Below are positions 12,122 through 23,245 of a DNA stretch of 64,000 bases, in pieces; the stretch's first letter is position 1, and every line of letters begins with the position of its first letter. The stretch covers positions 42,348,355 through 42,412,354 of the forward strand of contig JBCFYV010000012.1 in NCBI GenBank assembly GCA_039000515.1, written 5' to 3'. Made by a program: the position numbers and the translations under genes. The notes beneath the pieces are model-generated. The model searched no databases. It saw nothing but the letters and a program-made list of their open reading frames with translations, and was not told the origin of the DNA. This DNA is from Timema cristinae (lineage: Eukaryota; Arthropoda; Insecta; Phasmatodea; Timematidae).

Positions 12122-12428
12122 TTATTATTTATTATTATTATTATATTATTATTATTATTATTATTTATTATTATTATTATTACTATTATTATTATTATTA
12201 TTATTTATTATATTATTATTATTATTATTATTATTATTAGCTCTGCGTATTACTATCCGTTCGGGTTATACGCACTTACGCTAATGTGTAATAATAGTAG
12301 AGTGTTTGTGAGATGAAATGGAGAACCTACAGTCTAACGTAGGACCCGAACCAGGGTGGAGTCCTGGGCCTTCCCCACATTAACAAGTTGTGATTAATAC
12401 ACGTCTTGTCAGAGGTGAAGGAAGGGTA
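12122..12428 (-). mobile_element. 5'-truncated SINE A with (TTA)n tail
   Basis: The long TTA run at 12122-12238 is the minus-strand tail. It is followed by the reverse complement of the shared module (CCGTTCGGGTTATACGCA) and of the A-family body (GGACCCGAACCAGGGTGGAG, GACAAG...CACGTCTTGTCAGAGG). The match stops at about 12428, before the tRNA-like head, so the copy is 5' truncated. The tail keeps several frames open for long stretches; they are not coding. Confidence 0.85.
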
Positions 12429-13662
12429 TTCCCTCTCCATGATCCTCATAATCTTGACACCCACACACTTTCCATCCCTTTTCATAAATCTAACTTCTAT
12501 TCTATCTCTTTTACTGTTGCTGGAACTAGTTTCCTGGAATGCTATTGATACAAATATTAAAACGGTTGCCACTGTAATATCCTTTCATCATGAGCTTGCT
12601 CAATGTCTGCTAGCAGTGTCTCGATAATCGATATCAGGGGAAATGTAGGAATACGCCAAGAAGTTGTATGTGTAAAGTAAAATTATTAATACTATATTTA
12701 ACATATGTTTAATCTATATAGCTACTAAATATTATCTGAATTTAAAAAAAAAATTGCTATCTCCAACATGTTATTATTTTATGCGTAGTATAATTACATG
12801 GTGATTTTGTGTGTGTGTGGAATGATTGTGTGACTTAATGTTCCTTTTTCTCTTTTATACAAATCTACTTGCCATATTTATTTTATTTTAAGATGTTCAT
12901 AAATATAAAATTATTAACATGGGCAACTTTTCTAGATATTATTAGTATTATTATTATTATTATTTTTATTATTATTATTATTACTCTTCGTATTATTTTG
13001 TAATATATTACGAGCTTTTAGCACATACGTATTAAATTTACATTTTTTATTATTAAGTGGGTTAAGCATATGAAAAACCGTTGGACATAACTTTTATCGA
13101 TTAAGACATTATTATTGTTATTGTTAAAAGTAACTAGGATTCAAAATAGGACCTCCCCGCTACCGGAAAACCAGACTAAATGATCTTGACATTTAGATCA
13201 TGTGCCAGCATTGCGTGGGCTTAAATAAACTAAATGAAGTTTGGAAAAACTTGCTTATAGCATTATATCAAGGAACAAACATCTGAAATAAGAATAGAAA
13301 CACGAATATGTTTTTGACCGACGTCCTATCATCCTCCATAACTATTTTAATATTGCTGATCTCCACTACGACGTTGATATCGAAGAACATTGGAAGACAC
13401 TGGTTTGGGAATAGAAGTCACAGAACATCAAATAAACAAACTTGTTTGAATAAATTCAAAATGTCAAATATTTAGTGAGGCATTTCACAAGAGTCAGTAA
13501 ATTAGACAACCAAATTAACATCTCTTATGTACCAAGCCCGTGGATCAGGAGAGGATGTAGGGGAAACGTCACGATACATAAGTGAATGTCAGAATATTTT
13601 GAAAAAAAAAGTTTCAACGTTTTCCACAAACAACCACTTTACTTAAATTTTTGGGCTGGTAT
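12429..13662. other. Unassigned DNA with (ATT)n
   Basis: No firm feature. An ATT microsatellite lies near 12938-12985. A tRNA-like string on the minus strand near 13140-13200 (GGTTTTCCGGTAGCGGGG) could be a SINE relic. Frames around 12430-12630 show some coding-like stretches on the minus strand but are interrupted by stops. Confidence 0.35.
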
Positions 13663-13941
13663 TGGTGACCTGGCAGTCTAGGGGTAGGATGTCAGACTTC
13701 TGTGTTGGAGGTCTGGGGTTCAATCCTCAGCTCCAGCACAGATTTATCTGATTGCCAAACCTTCCTTCACCTCTGACAAGACGTGTATTAATCACAACTT
13801 GTGAATGTGTGGAGTGCCAAGCCTCCACCGTGGTTCGGATTCCACGTTAAACTGTAGGTCCTCCATTTCATCTCACAATCCCCCTATCATTACACATTAG
13901 CCTAAGTGCGTATAACACTATCGGTTAGTAAAACGAGAGGC

Positions 13942-14026
<85 letters not shown>
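13663..14026 (+). mobile_element. tRNA-derived SINE A with long (TAA)n tail
   Basis: It has an intact-looking head with A box GGCAGTCTAGGGGTAGGATG and B box GGTTCAATCCTCAGC. The body follows (CCACCGTGGTTCGGATTCC), then a damaged 3' module (AGTGCGTATAACACTATCGG). A TAA repeat of over 80 bases closes it. No convincing target-site duplication is seen. Confidence 0.88.
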
Positions 14027-14117
14027 TAAATCCAGGCTGTTTTACTTCTGATGAATTTGTGAAGTCAACTTTTGATATATTTTGTCCTAAAATGACATTG
14101 TTGACTATTTACAGGTG

Positions 14118-14330
14118 TATAAAATATGACCTCGGTGATCTCAGGGTAAAGCGCTTGCAACAGAAACTGATATTCTTGGATTCAAACCCAGCTGAGGTTG
14201 ACGGATTTTTCTTAAGAAATAAAATTCTGTGGAACAAACTCCTTCGGAGGTTAAGTAAAACCGTATTTCCAATGTCAATTTTGACATGTTAAAAAACTCT
14301 TGTAGGTATGTGAAAATATCATTCCGGCAA
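14118..14330 (+). mobile_element. SINE-like repeat, family C
   Basis: The head CCTCGGTGATCTCAGGGTAA and B-box-like GGATTCAAACCCAGC are tRNA-like. Downstream, GTTGACGGATTTTTCTTAAG, CTCCTTCGGAGG and ACCGTATTTCCAATGTCA are shared in order with 45835-45990. The two copies are diverged. A 77-codon frame crosses it and is not credible as a gene. Confidence 0.6.
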
Positions 14331-14741
14331 AACTTGTAGGCTCTTTAGCGATCGCTTCTAGAAATTTAGTGTGGAAGGCAACGGGTAACCAACACACCTC
14401 TTGAACTCCCCTAGATCATGGGATTACTACCAGATGGTGAAGTCAACACTAACCTACTGAAGAATTTAGTGCATGCCTAGCTGCCGATGGATGTAAATCA
14501 AATCAAACCAAACTTAGGGCTTTGACTGACTAAGAAGAAATACATTGAGAAAATGGTACTTATCACATTTCTCTTTAATTTCTGAAATACTGGTTGACAC
14601 ATAAACATTTGGTTTAACATCTGGGTAGAGTTCAGAAAAATAAAATTTTGTATTTACGATGGGATGGTGAAGCATGATTTGAGTAATAATTATAATTTTG
14701 TTGTCATTATAGGTTAGTAGGTTAGGTATTTATAATCTTAC

Positions 14742-15212
14742 AGTTTCTATATATATATATATACATTTTATATATATATATATACATTTTATATATATAT
14801 ATATATATATAATTGTATGTATGTATGTATGTATGTATGTGTGTATGTTTGTATGTATGTATGTATGTATGTGTGTATGTATGTATGTATGTGTGTATGT
14901 ATGTAAGTATGTATGTATGTATGCATGTGTGTAAGTGTATATGTGTGTATGTATGTATGTGTGTATGCGTGTATGTGTGTATGTGTGTATGTATGTATGT
15001 ATGTATGTATGTATGTATGTATGTATGTATGTATGTATGTATGTATGTATGTATGTATGTATGTATGTATGTGTGTGTATGTTTGTATGTATGTATGTAT
15101 GTATGTATGTATGTATGTATGTATGTATGTATGTATGTATGTATGTATGTGTGTGTATGTGTGCATGTATGTATGTATGTATGTATGTATGTATGTATGT
15201 ATGTATGTCTGT
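14742..15212. repeat. (TA)n followed by (ATGT)n microsatellite
   Basis: TATATA runs occupy 14748-14812. They are followed by about 400 bases of ATGT/GTAT tetranucleotide repeat with GTGT interruptions to 15210. Because four is not a multiple of three and TATG carries no stop in several frames, long reading frames appear on both strands; all are artefacts. Confidence 0.98.
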
Positions 15213-15547
15213 ATAGTACTGCAAAATCATCTCTTAATTGATAGAATGTCACATAAAACCTCAAGGGATAGGTGGCGTACATGTTAAAGTGTGGTAGTGA
15301 ACTTTCTAGGTCCTAGTTACATAGCGTAAGTAAATATTATTTACTATCGAAATATAGTTACAAGTTTTAGTATCTTACATTTTTGTAATTTACAAATTAA
15401 ACTTTTTTTACCTATTATTATTTAGGTCAATAGACAATTATGTTCATAAATAAAATATAGTTATATGACTACACATATTATAAAATAATTATAATTTTCA
15501 GTTTTATTTATAAATAAAATGATCAACTCTTATTATTCTCAAACTGA

Positions 15548-15640
15548 TCGTCCCTGTTGTATAACGGTCAGTGTATCTGGCTACGAGCCTAGGAGTCACT
15601 GGTTCGATTCCCGGACAATACCTTGAGTATTTTTCCCAGA
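15548..15640 (+). mobile_element. tRNA-like SINE head, family D
   Basis: A cloverleaf-like string runs from TCCCTGTTGTATAACGGTCA through GGTTCGATTCCCGGAC at 15550-15621. The acceptor arms do not pair well and the anticodon stem is imperfect, so I read it as a SINE head or tRNA pseudogene, not a working tRNA. Confidence 0.5.
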
Positions 15641-18562
15641 TAAGAACTACCTCTAATTTCACCAGGGATATATTGATTAGGCTTGAATTAGGTTCAAGTG
15701 TTTGCACTGATTTCAACCCCTCAAATTCACTATAATCATCACCTTATCTCATTGGATCTGGATAAGAACCTCCACGGAACGGATGTACGATTAATAATTT
15801 CGTTAGTGCCTATTTTCACCATTTTAATACTTAATGTGATCGTCTTAAGTATTTATAATAATTACCGTTTATTAATCATTTAATAATACTACCAATAACA
15901 ATTAAAAATTAAATTTTTAGTGAGATGGTATAACGTGACAATAAAACTAATAGTGACCTTAAAACTGATTTAATTGGTTTAATTTCTTTAAAAGGGGTGA
16001 CGGCCGCCCTTCCCCCCCTTCTTGGATCCGTTCCTGGTACAGCAATGATCTATCTCTCTCATTGTATACTCGATTGTCAATAATTAACTATTTTATTATT
16101 CAAAATTTATAAAAGAGAAATTTAATAGCAATGCGATAACCATAAGAAATAATAAAATGCCGAAACTTTAAGCAGTAACTCAAAATTTTAAGACGAGCTG
16201 TTGACCCTTGGGGACCCAATATCGATATTTTTTATTGGTCGAAATATACAAATGAAGACGTTAATTCGTTAAAAATAAAATTATAACATTTAAAACCGTG
16301 AGTCAAAAAATATTCTACGTTGGTATAGCGCAATCTATTCTCTGATTCGCTAGTATATTATATTATATTATATTATGAATTTTGATTAATTATCTCAATT
16401 TTTACACAATAGAGTGAAAGTCCGTGCGGTGTTACGTCATTTTTTTTGTTTTAGCAATGCATATTACTTACTACCTGTTCAGTTTATGCGCTACAAGTAT
16501 TTTAATTTGGAACATATTTTTCGTAAAATAAATAGTTTCTTAGCTATCAGCAAAGATCTAGGAAAACTTTAAATATGGCATTGAATACTATGGACAGAGA
16601 TGTTACTTTTTTTTTTAATGTTTCTGTAACTGTGTATATTATTTAATTAGTGATCTTTTGAGAAGTGTTCATTCAACAAACTATATTATTTCCTTTCACA
16701 AACCTTACGAGTTTCTTAGTAAATCATCCCTCATTTAGTATCATGTCGTTTTCAGAACTAATGGTCCCGGATTCAATTAATGGAATATCTGAAATATATA
16801 TCAGTAGTGAATGTGGGTTTGTCCTTTTATAGAAATAAATTAACGGCTGGGGACTGGATATTATGTCTGTTCTAGAGTCAAGTTAGTTTATAATTCGTGT
16901 GCTAATATAATTGGTCTGCTCAGAAATTAGTTAACCTAAGAATGGTGAGACTGACACCATAGATCCTCGACCACCACTTCAGTCAACTCAGAAACTAATT
17001 TAAGAACAATATCAATTTCGGCATAGATCTACGTGGCTAGAAATCCTATGGTATTTCTCAGGCGTACTATCTTTATCTTTACATTATATCTTTAGTTCGA
17101 CACCTTAAACCACGTGACAAGCTATGTGGCCTATTTCAAAAACCAGGAAATATGGAAAGGAAAATATTAGTATATTCCCTACATGTACCCTTCGTTTCCA
17201 GTGTAAGGTATAAAACTTAACTTGTATTTATTCACTATGGTATGGATTATAGTTTTATAATCCGTTAATCTTTAAGTGCTATTATTAATGTTAAAAGAAG
17301 TATTCTTATGGAAATTTAAAAATATGTGTTCAGGTAGTTTTATATAGTATACATATAGTTATAAGCTCACAATTAATACTGTATGACAACTACCATGAAT
17401 ATCACAAAAACTAAGTAAAATAGACAAAGAAGGTAAGAAAAACTAAGGCGAACATAAAATAAAAGGTCCCGACGTCAAGAGAGGTGTTTAGGAATAAGTC
17501 AGTTCAAAGATGTATTGAATACATGTAGAATTTTAAACATAGTGTTGAAAAAGCAAATTCTCTAGCTAAGGATACAGAATCAAATATTCACTGAAACAAT
17601 ACACCAAGCAACAGCAAATAGGTGACTAATTTAATAATTATCGATAGATTTCTATAACATTAATTTTATAAGGATCTTGTTTTGTCACCACCCCTTTAAT
17701 CAAACCTTAAGTGGAAACACACCAAGATTTTAGTGAACTTCAGAAATTGTGAAAAATATATATGTATTTGTAGAGCTAATGTTCATTATAAGATGAGTTA
17801 ACTGTATGTTGAGATCATGACACCTCAAACCCCGTGAAAACTGGTGTGGATTTTGTCAAAAGCCAAGAAATATAACACTTTATATATTCTTAGAGTGTGC
17901 ACCTCATGGGTAATTTTTTTTTAAACAAATATAGTGGGAATTAAACTTCGTGTCTCCTGGGAAATGTATCTTTAAACTAAATTAACCAATAAATTTAAAC
18001 TCTACATACGTAGCTTGGGTAGTAATACTTATGGTGTTTATCTTAAACTTTGCTTTAAAGTCATAGTGTGCCTGACACACTAGACATTTTGATTACCAAT
18101 TCGGGCAGCTAAAATATTTATAAACATAGACACATAGAATAAACCTACGTTATTAGGGTAACCTTAGTTTTTCCCATTACACTTATTATGATCTTAGAAT
18201 CTTTAATTGAGTGATTTTGGTGGGGTAGAAGTTATGTAAATTGTATACTGATATAGTCTCTTTGCCCAGTCAGTTTTCTTTGTAAGTGAATGTAAATTAA
18301 TTTAATTCCAGAGCCGGTTTTTGATAGGTCTAACCGTTCAGCCACAAGAGACCTCCAAGTAAATGTGCGTAACGACTTTAAAGTTGCTACGCCATTTTGA
18401 TTTTTTTCCAAAGGTTAATTTTTTTTTTAACTATTTAGAATTTTCCCATTGGTTATAGGCTAGAAATTATAAGTTTGCCAAATTTTAAGTTTCTAACTCA
18501 TCTGGAAGTGGGTAAACATTAATGTCAGTGAGTGAGTCAGCCAAATGACTTTATAGTAGTAT
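15641..18562. other. AT-rich DNA with decayed repeats
   Basis: Unassigned apart from two weak items. About 16745-16930 resembles family E SINEs (GGTCCCGGATTCAATTAATG, then GGCTGGGGACTGGATATTAT). A short motif like ACGTGACAAGCTATGTGG near 17110 recurs near 17835, 19315, 27705 and 51740. No coding exon is evident. Confidence 0.4.
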
Positions 18563-18575
18563 AATAACTACGCAG

Positions 18576-18855
18576 TGGGTGACCTGGTGGTCTAGGGGTA
18601 AGGTGTCAGACTTCTGTGCTGGCGGCCGTGGTTCAATCCTCGGTCCCGGCACAGTTTTATCTGAATACCAAACCCTTCCTTCACCTCTGACAAGACATCT
18701 TGTGAATGTGGGGAATGCCAGGCCGCCACCGTGGTTCGGATTCCACGTTAAACTGTAGGTCCTTCATTTCATCTCACAATCACCCTACCATTACACATTA
18801 GCGTAAGTGCGTATAACCCGAACGGGTAGTAAGACGTGGTGCTAATAACAATAAC
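18576..18855 (+). mobile_element. tRNA-derived SINE A with target-site duplication
   Basis: This is the best-preserved A copy. The head is TGGTGGTCTAGGGGTAAGG (A box) and GGTTCAATCCTCGGTCC (B box). The body has CCACCGTGGTTCGGATTCC. The 3' module is GCGTATAACCCGAACGGG then TAGTAAGACG. A (TAACAA)n tail closes it. The 13-bp target-site duplication AATAACTACGCAG lies at 18563-18575 and 18856-18868, which fixes both ends. Confidence 0.95.
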
Positions 18856-18868
18856 AATAACTACGCAG

Positions 18869-21252
18869 GGAAACGAATGGATGTGCACCTTGGTTTTTAT
18901 TTATGATTTAATAATATTGTGAGTCCTATGACTTAGAATGCTTGACCACCTGTGTGGGTGACTATAAGGCAAAAGACCTAGAAAACCAAATTTCCTACAT
19001 ACTAAGGGAAAACTGAGGGTACACACTGCACAAATAAAAACCTTATATTATTATTATTTTTCTAAATTGCAAGATTATATACTTTGATCAAGTAATAAAT
19101 AACCAGTTTGTGTTGTTAAAAAGGTGTTCAATATGGTTAACAATCGCTATGTGATGGTAATATAGTAGCGATTGGTTTTCTATTGAAATTCTTCTCCAAG
19201 GGTAAATTAAAGAATTAATGCAAATAGGTTAGTAAATACCACAACTTCATACAGGTAACGCAAGGCACTTACTGCAAGTTTTATATTTATGTTGTGATCC
19301 TCACATCTTAAGCCAGGTGACAACTGGTGTGAAAAACTCCAAAACAAACAATTAATTATATTAATTGTTTTTCTGAATATTAAAAATAAATAATTTTCAA
19401 CTTATTTTTGATAGGAAGATTCATTAATTAATAAGCGGAGCCCAAACATTGATGACAAGTCTTTTTTTTGTTACATCACAGACAATGCTCATGTGTACAT
19501 AAATTCTGGTCATGACCCCTTGGTTGTATTAGAGATCTTTTTTTAGTTATGTCATTTTGGATTTTAGCTAATATTCTAATCTTGGTTTGCGTCCTTTATG
19601 AGGAATTTTTAGGAATTTTTGAATAATTGCCAATCACTTATGTTAAATTAGTATATTTTAAATGCTATTGATATTTTATGAATGCATAAATATTAAATAT
19701 TTTTTCAATTAAACCGTTGTCCCCATGCAAAATAATATTGAAAATTAACTTTTATCCTTTTTGTTTGTCATATATTTATAGACTCCACATTACCGATGAG
19801 ATGCTGAAGTTACACGGTGAAAAGTTGCGTTAGGATGGGATTTTTTTCAAATCAGATTTTTGTAAATTAATGCTTTATTTAGCAGAATACAAGAGTTTAA
19901 TCATTGTTAAAGGGCTTTGATTGCATAGCTATTTTTAGTTTCCATTTGTAAAGCATGTGTTTGATTTAGTCGTGTGCATTCATTTAAACCTTTTATTTAA
20001 ATTCTTGTTTTAATTTAAATTTGTTGTCATTTTTTAAAGGTTTATCGATTTTACTTATTTTACTTTATTTTTTGATCACTTTTTTTTTCATCTAAATCTG
20101 AGCTCTATTTATAATCATTGATTGATTTGAATAAATAATTTAAATTTGCTAGGAGTTTCTTGGCCTTATTTGTAAGTGCTAGCATTGGAATAGATTACAT
20201 TTCCACCCAACCACCCCTATGTGGTCAAAGCTACTACTTATTTCATCATAACAGTAGTAATAGCAAACAAAAGGAGGGTACGGTGTCATAACTTCGGGAG
20301 AACCTATTTCTGTGCTCACTGGGAGAGGGGGTAAGATACCACACTGGTAAATGTCGGTGATTTGACAACTAACCAAGTAGAAGAAGCCAATATTTTAGAG
20401 CTTAAGAATGGGAAATGAGTTATATAAAATACTTTTTTTTTGCACTTTCTTTACCTGAGGCCCTGTGTGACCACACAAGTCTCTAATACAAAAGGCCATT
20501 CATCAACACTAGTGACACCAGTTTATTTAACGTATGTAAAAGATCTAAGAACGAAACGAAGTAAAATAAGATGGAAAATAATCTGGAACAAAATAAAGAA
20601 AACTATAAAATAAAAATTTGGTTATTTAACTAATTGAGTTTGGGAAAAGGGAGTTAGGCATAATGATAAATGTATATTTATTTTAAACCATTAACACTAA
20701 ATAAACAAATTTTTCTAAAAGTTATTCAAAACAAAATAGAGGTAAACCTGTTTAGGAACATTCGAACAAACTAACAACAAACTTTAAACAAAAAATGTTC
20801 AAGTTTTGAAAGAATGAGGGAGAGATATTTCTAACAAAAATATTTAAGGATTTGTAAACGGAATAAACGGAAACCTTGACCATAATCCAAAATGAGCCAA
20901 GAACAAATTATTGATTGAGAAGTGTGTGTATATGGGCGGGTAGGGAGGGTTAGGGTTGTGGGGATGGAGTTGACATAAGGATGACAAACCACACCCATAG
21001 TCTAAATAAGTCATGTGTTGTCCTACCAAAATTAAATGTGCGTATTTTTGTGGAACAATCCGGAACAAACGAAGAACAAACGATTGAAAACTTATAAACT
21101 TGAATTTATAAAAACTTATGGGATACCATGAAGTTAGTCCCACCCGAGTAAACAAAGCGTCACAAGTTTATGTCCCATTTGCTCTTCTCATAGAACTTTC
21201 TAGGAAACAATTAATAATGACATTTATTATACCAACTACATTTCGGATATTG
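18869..21252. other. AT-rich DNA, nothing firm
   Basis: No exon or repeat end can be supported. Minus-strand frames of 65 and 103 codons (20179-20376, 20844-21155) have no recognisable domain and unremarkable composition. Confidence 0.5.
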
Positions 21253-21267
21253 CATAGACAATTTGAA

Positions 21268-21511
21268 CCCGCCTCGGTGGCGTAGTTGGCTAACTCGCTA
21301 GTCGTGTTGAGCTCGACCGCTGAGGACGGGGAGATCGAGGTTCGAATCTCGGTCGGGTGAGCTGGGGGGTGGTTTTCCTAAATGGTTTTACACTCTCCCT
21401 CCAAGGAAATGTGGGTTCACTTCCTCTAATTCAATCTTCTCAATTCCCAATCCATTAGTGTAATTAGTACTTAAAGCGTATAACCCGAACGGGTAGTAAG
21501 ACACGTTGGTA

Positions 21512-21544
<33 letters not shown>

Positions 21545-21551
21545 AATAAAA
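21268..21551 (+). mobile_element. tRNA-derived SINE B with target-site duplication
   Basis: The head carries good pol III promoter boxes: A box TGGCGTAGTTGG and B box GGTTCGAATCT. The body (GGTTTTCCTAAATGG, CTCCCTCCAAGG, CTTCCTCTAATTCAATCTTC) and the 3' module (GCGTATAACCCGAACGGGTA) are followed by (AAT)n. Target-site duplications CATAGACAATTTGAA (21253-21267) and CATAGACAATTTAAA (21552-21566) fix the ends with one mismatch. It is the reference copy here for family B. Confidence 0.95.
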
Positions 21552-21579
21552 CATAGACAATTTAAATCATGAAACCAAT

Positions 21580-22130
21580 ATATTGAGGGTTTAGGAGGAA
21601 TAGTGTACGAACATTGCTTTTGGATACATATTTCTAATGTTTCCTTGGATACCTCCTTCTTTTCCGGCCATGACAAAGCAACCACCATACCCTTGGCCAA
21701 CTACATTTCCTATATTCACTTTGAAATTCGAACATACTTTAATAATTCCTGTGGATATAACTTCTGTACTGTAATCCAAGACAAATCACCAAAATTCCTC
21801 TCTGCAATTCTTTTCCACAATAATTTAGTCTACTCTGCAAGTCTAGATCCTAGAGATAATTGCTTTATCCCTGCAATACCAGTTGTTTAATCAGCCAAAA
21901 TGTAAAATCCCACAGCAGCAATGCGGCCACTATGTCGTCTCAAATAATGTTTCTATAAATATCAATAATTTCATTCTATGTTCTCATGGAACAATATTTG
22001 GCATTGTTGCTGCATGTTTCCAAGTAGGTTTTTAAAATGTATCCCCTGCTTCAAATCTAAAGTGTAATAGATTTTGAAAATATCCTGTGGTATTTAATTT
22101 GCCATAAAGAGGAATGTAATTTGTTCTGGA
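21580..22130 (-). pseudogene. hAT (DUF4371-type) transposase pseudogene
   Basis: Reading the minus strand across several frames gives the N-terminal half of a DUF4371/ZMYM1-like hAT transposase in order. These are LLHFRFEAGDT, TYLETCSNNAKY, NEIIDIYRNII, LAD*TTGIAGIKQLSL (compare ADETTDIAGIEQLSL), STEVISTGII and GNVVGQGYGG, then MAGKEGGIQ and PKAMFVHY. VGQGYDG-x-x-x-M-x-G and PKAxYVHC are hallmarks of the family. At least four frame shifts and two in-frame stops separate the pieces, so it is dead. The catalytic aspartate of ADETT survives. The C-terminal half is missing at the side where the SINE at 21268 now sits. Confidence 0.85.
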
Positions 22131-23159
22131 AAACTTTTGTCAACTGGATAGAATTTTGTTTATGGTTTCTTCTACGGTAGTATGAGAAGCATTATTTATC
22201 TGTAAATTTACCGGAAGTTTTTTTCCTTTTTATATTCACACGACGTTGTTTGCTTCAATATTGGAAAATGTATGCCATTGAGAATTTAGTTGAGTTCATG
22301 TGGCTTCGTGGAAGTCTTTATATTTTACAATTGCCGTAGTAATAAATGCTCCTTGATATCTTCTTTTCACTTTATGTTGAAATAACAAGACAAATTTACT
22401 TAAAGTACCTTTTAAATATGCTGAGTATGCCAAACAAGTTTTTTACTGAGATAAGCTCTGTTGCTAGGAATTGAGTAAAGAAAATGTCACAAATCAATCA
22501 TAAGATAGATTTTATATTTAGTTACGAACCATTTTTATAATTAGACCAACAATGTACTACTGTAACAAAAAAAAAGAAGAAATTTCTTGAAATTATGACA
22601 ACGCTATAGCGCGTAATGTATACTTTTGTATTGTACGCATATATCATATGCAGAATTTATCAATATATAATGAATGTAAAATTAGGGGGAGGGGTTGTTA
22701 TCCCTACTACCCTCCTGCCGATGCCCATTATTGTGACCACCTATTCAGTTAGCTAAACAAAACAAGAATCTTAGTAATGGAATGTTTAATGGTTTTTTTT
22801 ATAATGGGTTGCCCCTGTTGCCCCAACCTCCCCACTTGCCAATAGTGACATTGACAAGCATTGGGAAGTTTTGGCTGATTTGATATGCGAGTTACATGTT
22901 GTTTTCACAGACCCTTATCCTCGTTGCATGAACTTAATATTAAATGACTTGGTACCTATGATTTAATTGTACAAAGTACACGGTTTGAGTTGGTTTGTAG
23001 CCCGACACAAGATATCCACCTTGGCAGAAGCGCCAAGCTAGGTCACCTGTGAAAGGGCTGTATTGCTTTGCGAGTTACAGGCAGCATACGCTAACCCTTA
23101 TCCTCATGGAATGACAGTGAGAGATGGGTGATTTGGTATGATGGGTGATGGAATGAATA
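22131..23159. other. Unassigned, possibly LINE 3' UTR in part
   Basis: The stretch 22680-23160 is less AT-rich than its surroundings and has an internal degenerate duplication (TGCGAGTTACA ... ACCCTTATCCTC occurs twice, near 22888 and 23068). A 12-bp string AATGGAATGTTT at 22776-22787 recurs at 27626-27637, just beyond the Jockey 5' UTR. If that is the target-site duplication, the LINE ends at about 22788 and this stretch is its 3' UTR. Confidence 0.35.
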
Positions 23160-23245
23160 TGAAGTTGTGAATGTTACATTTTACCGTTACCTTTTTACCT
23201 TGTTACCGTTTACCTTGTTACCTTTACCAAAGTTTTGTACCCCTT

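Noticed and set aside
12051..12284. Leu-rich 77-codon frame
   Set aside because: It translates the (TTA)n tail of a minus-strand SINE.
14722..15287. Frames rich in HTYI and MYVC on both strands
   Set aside because: They arise from the ATGT microsatellite.
15550..15621. Functional tRNA gene
   Set aside because: Acceptor and anticodon stems do not pair properly and the flanks look like a SINE; B box alone is not enough.
20844..21155. Minus-strand 103-codon frame
   Set aside because: No domain, no splice signals, composition like the surrounding AT-rich DNA.
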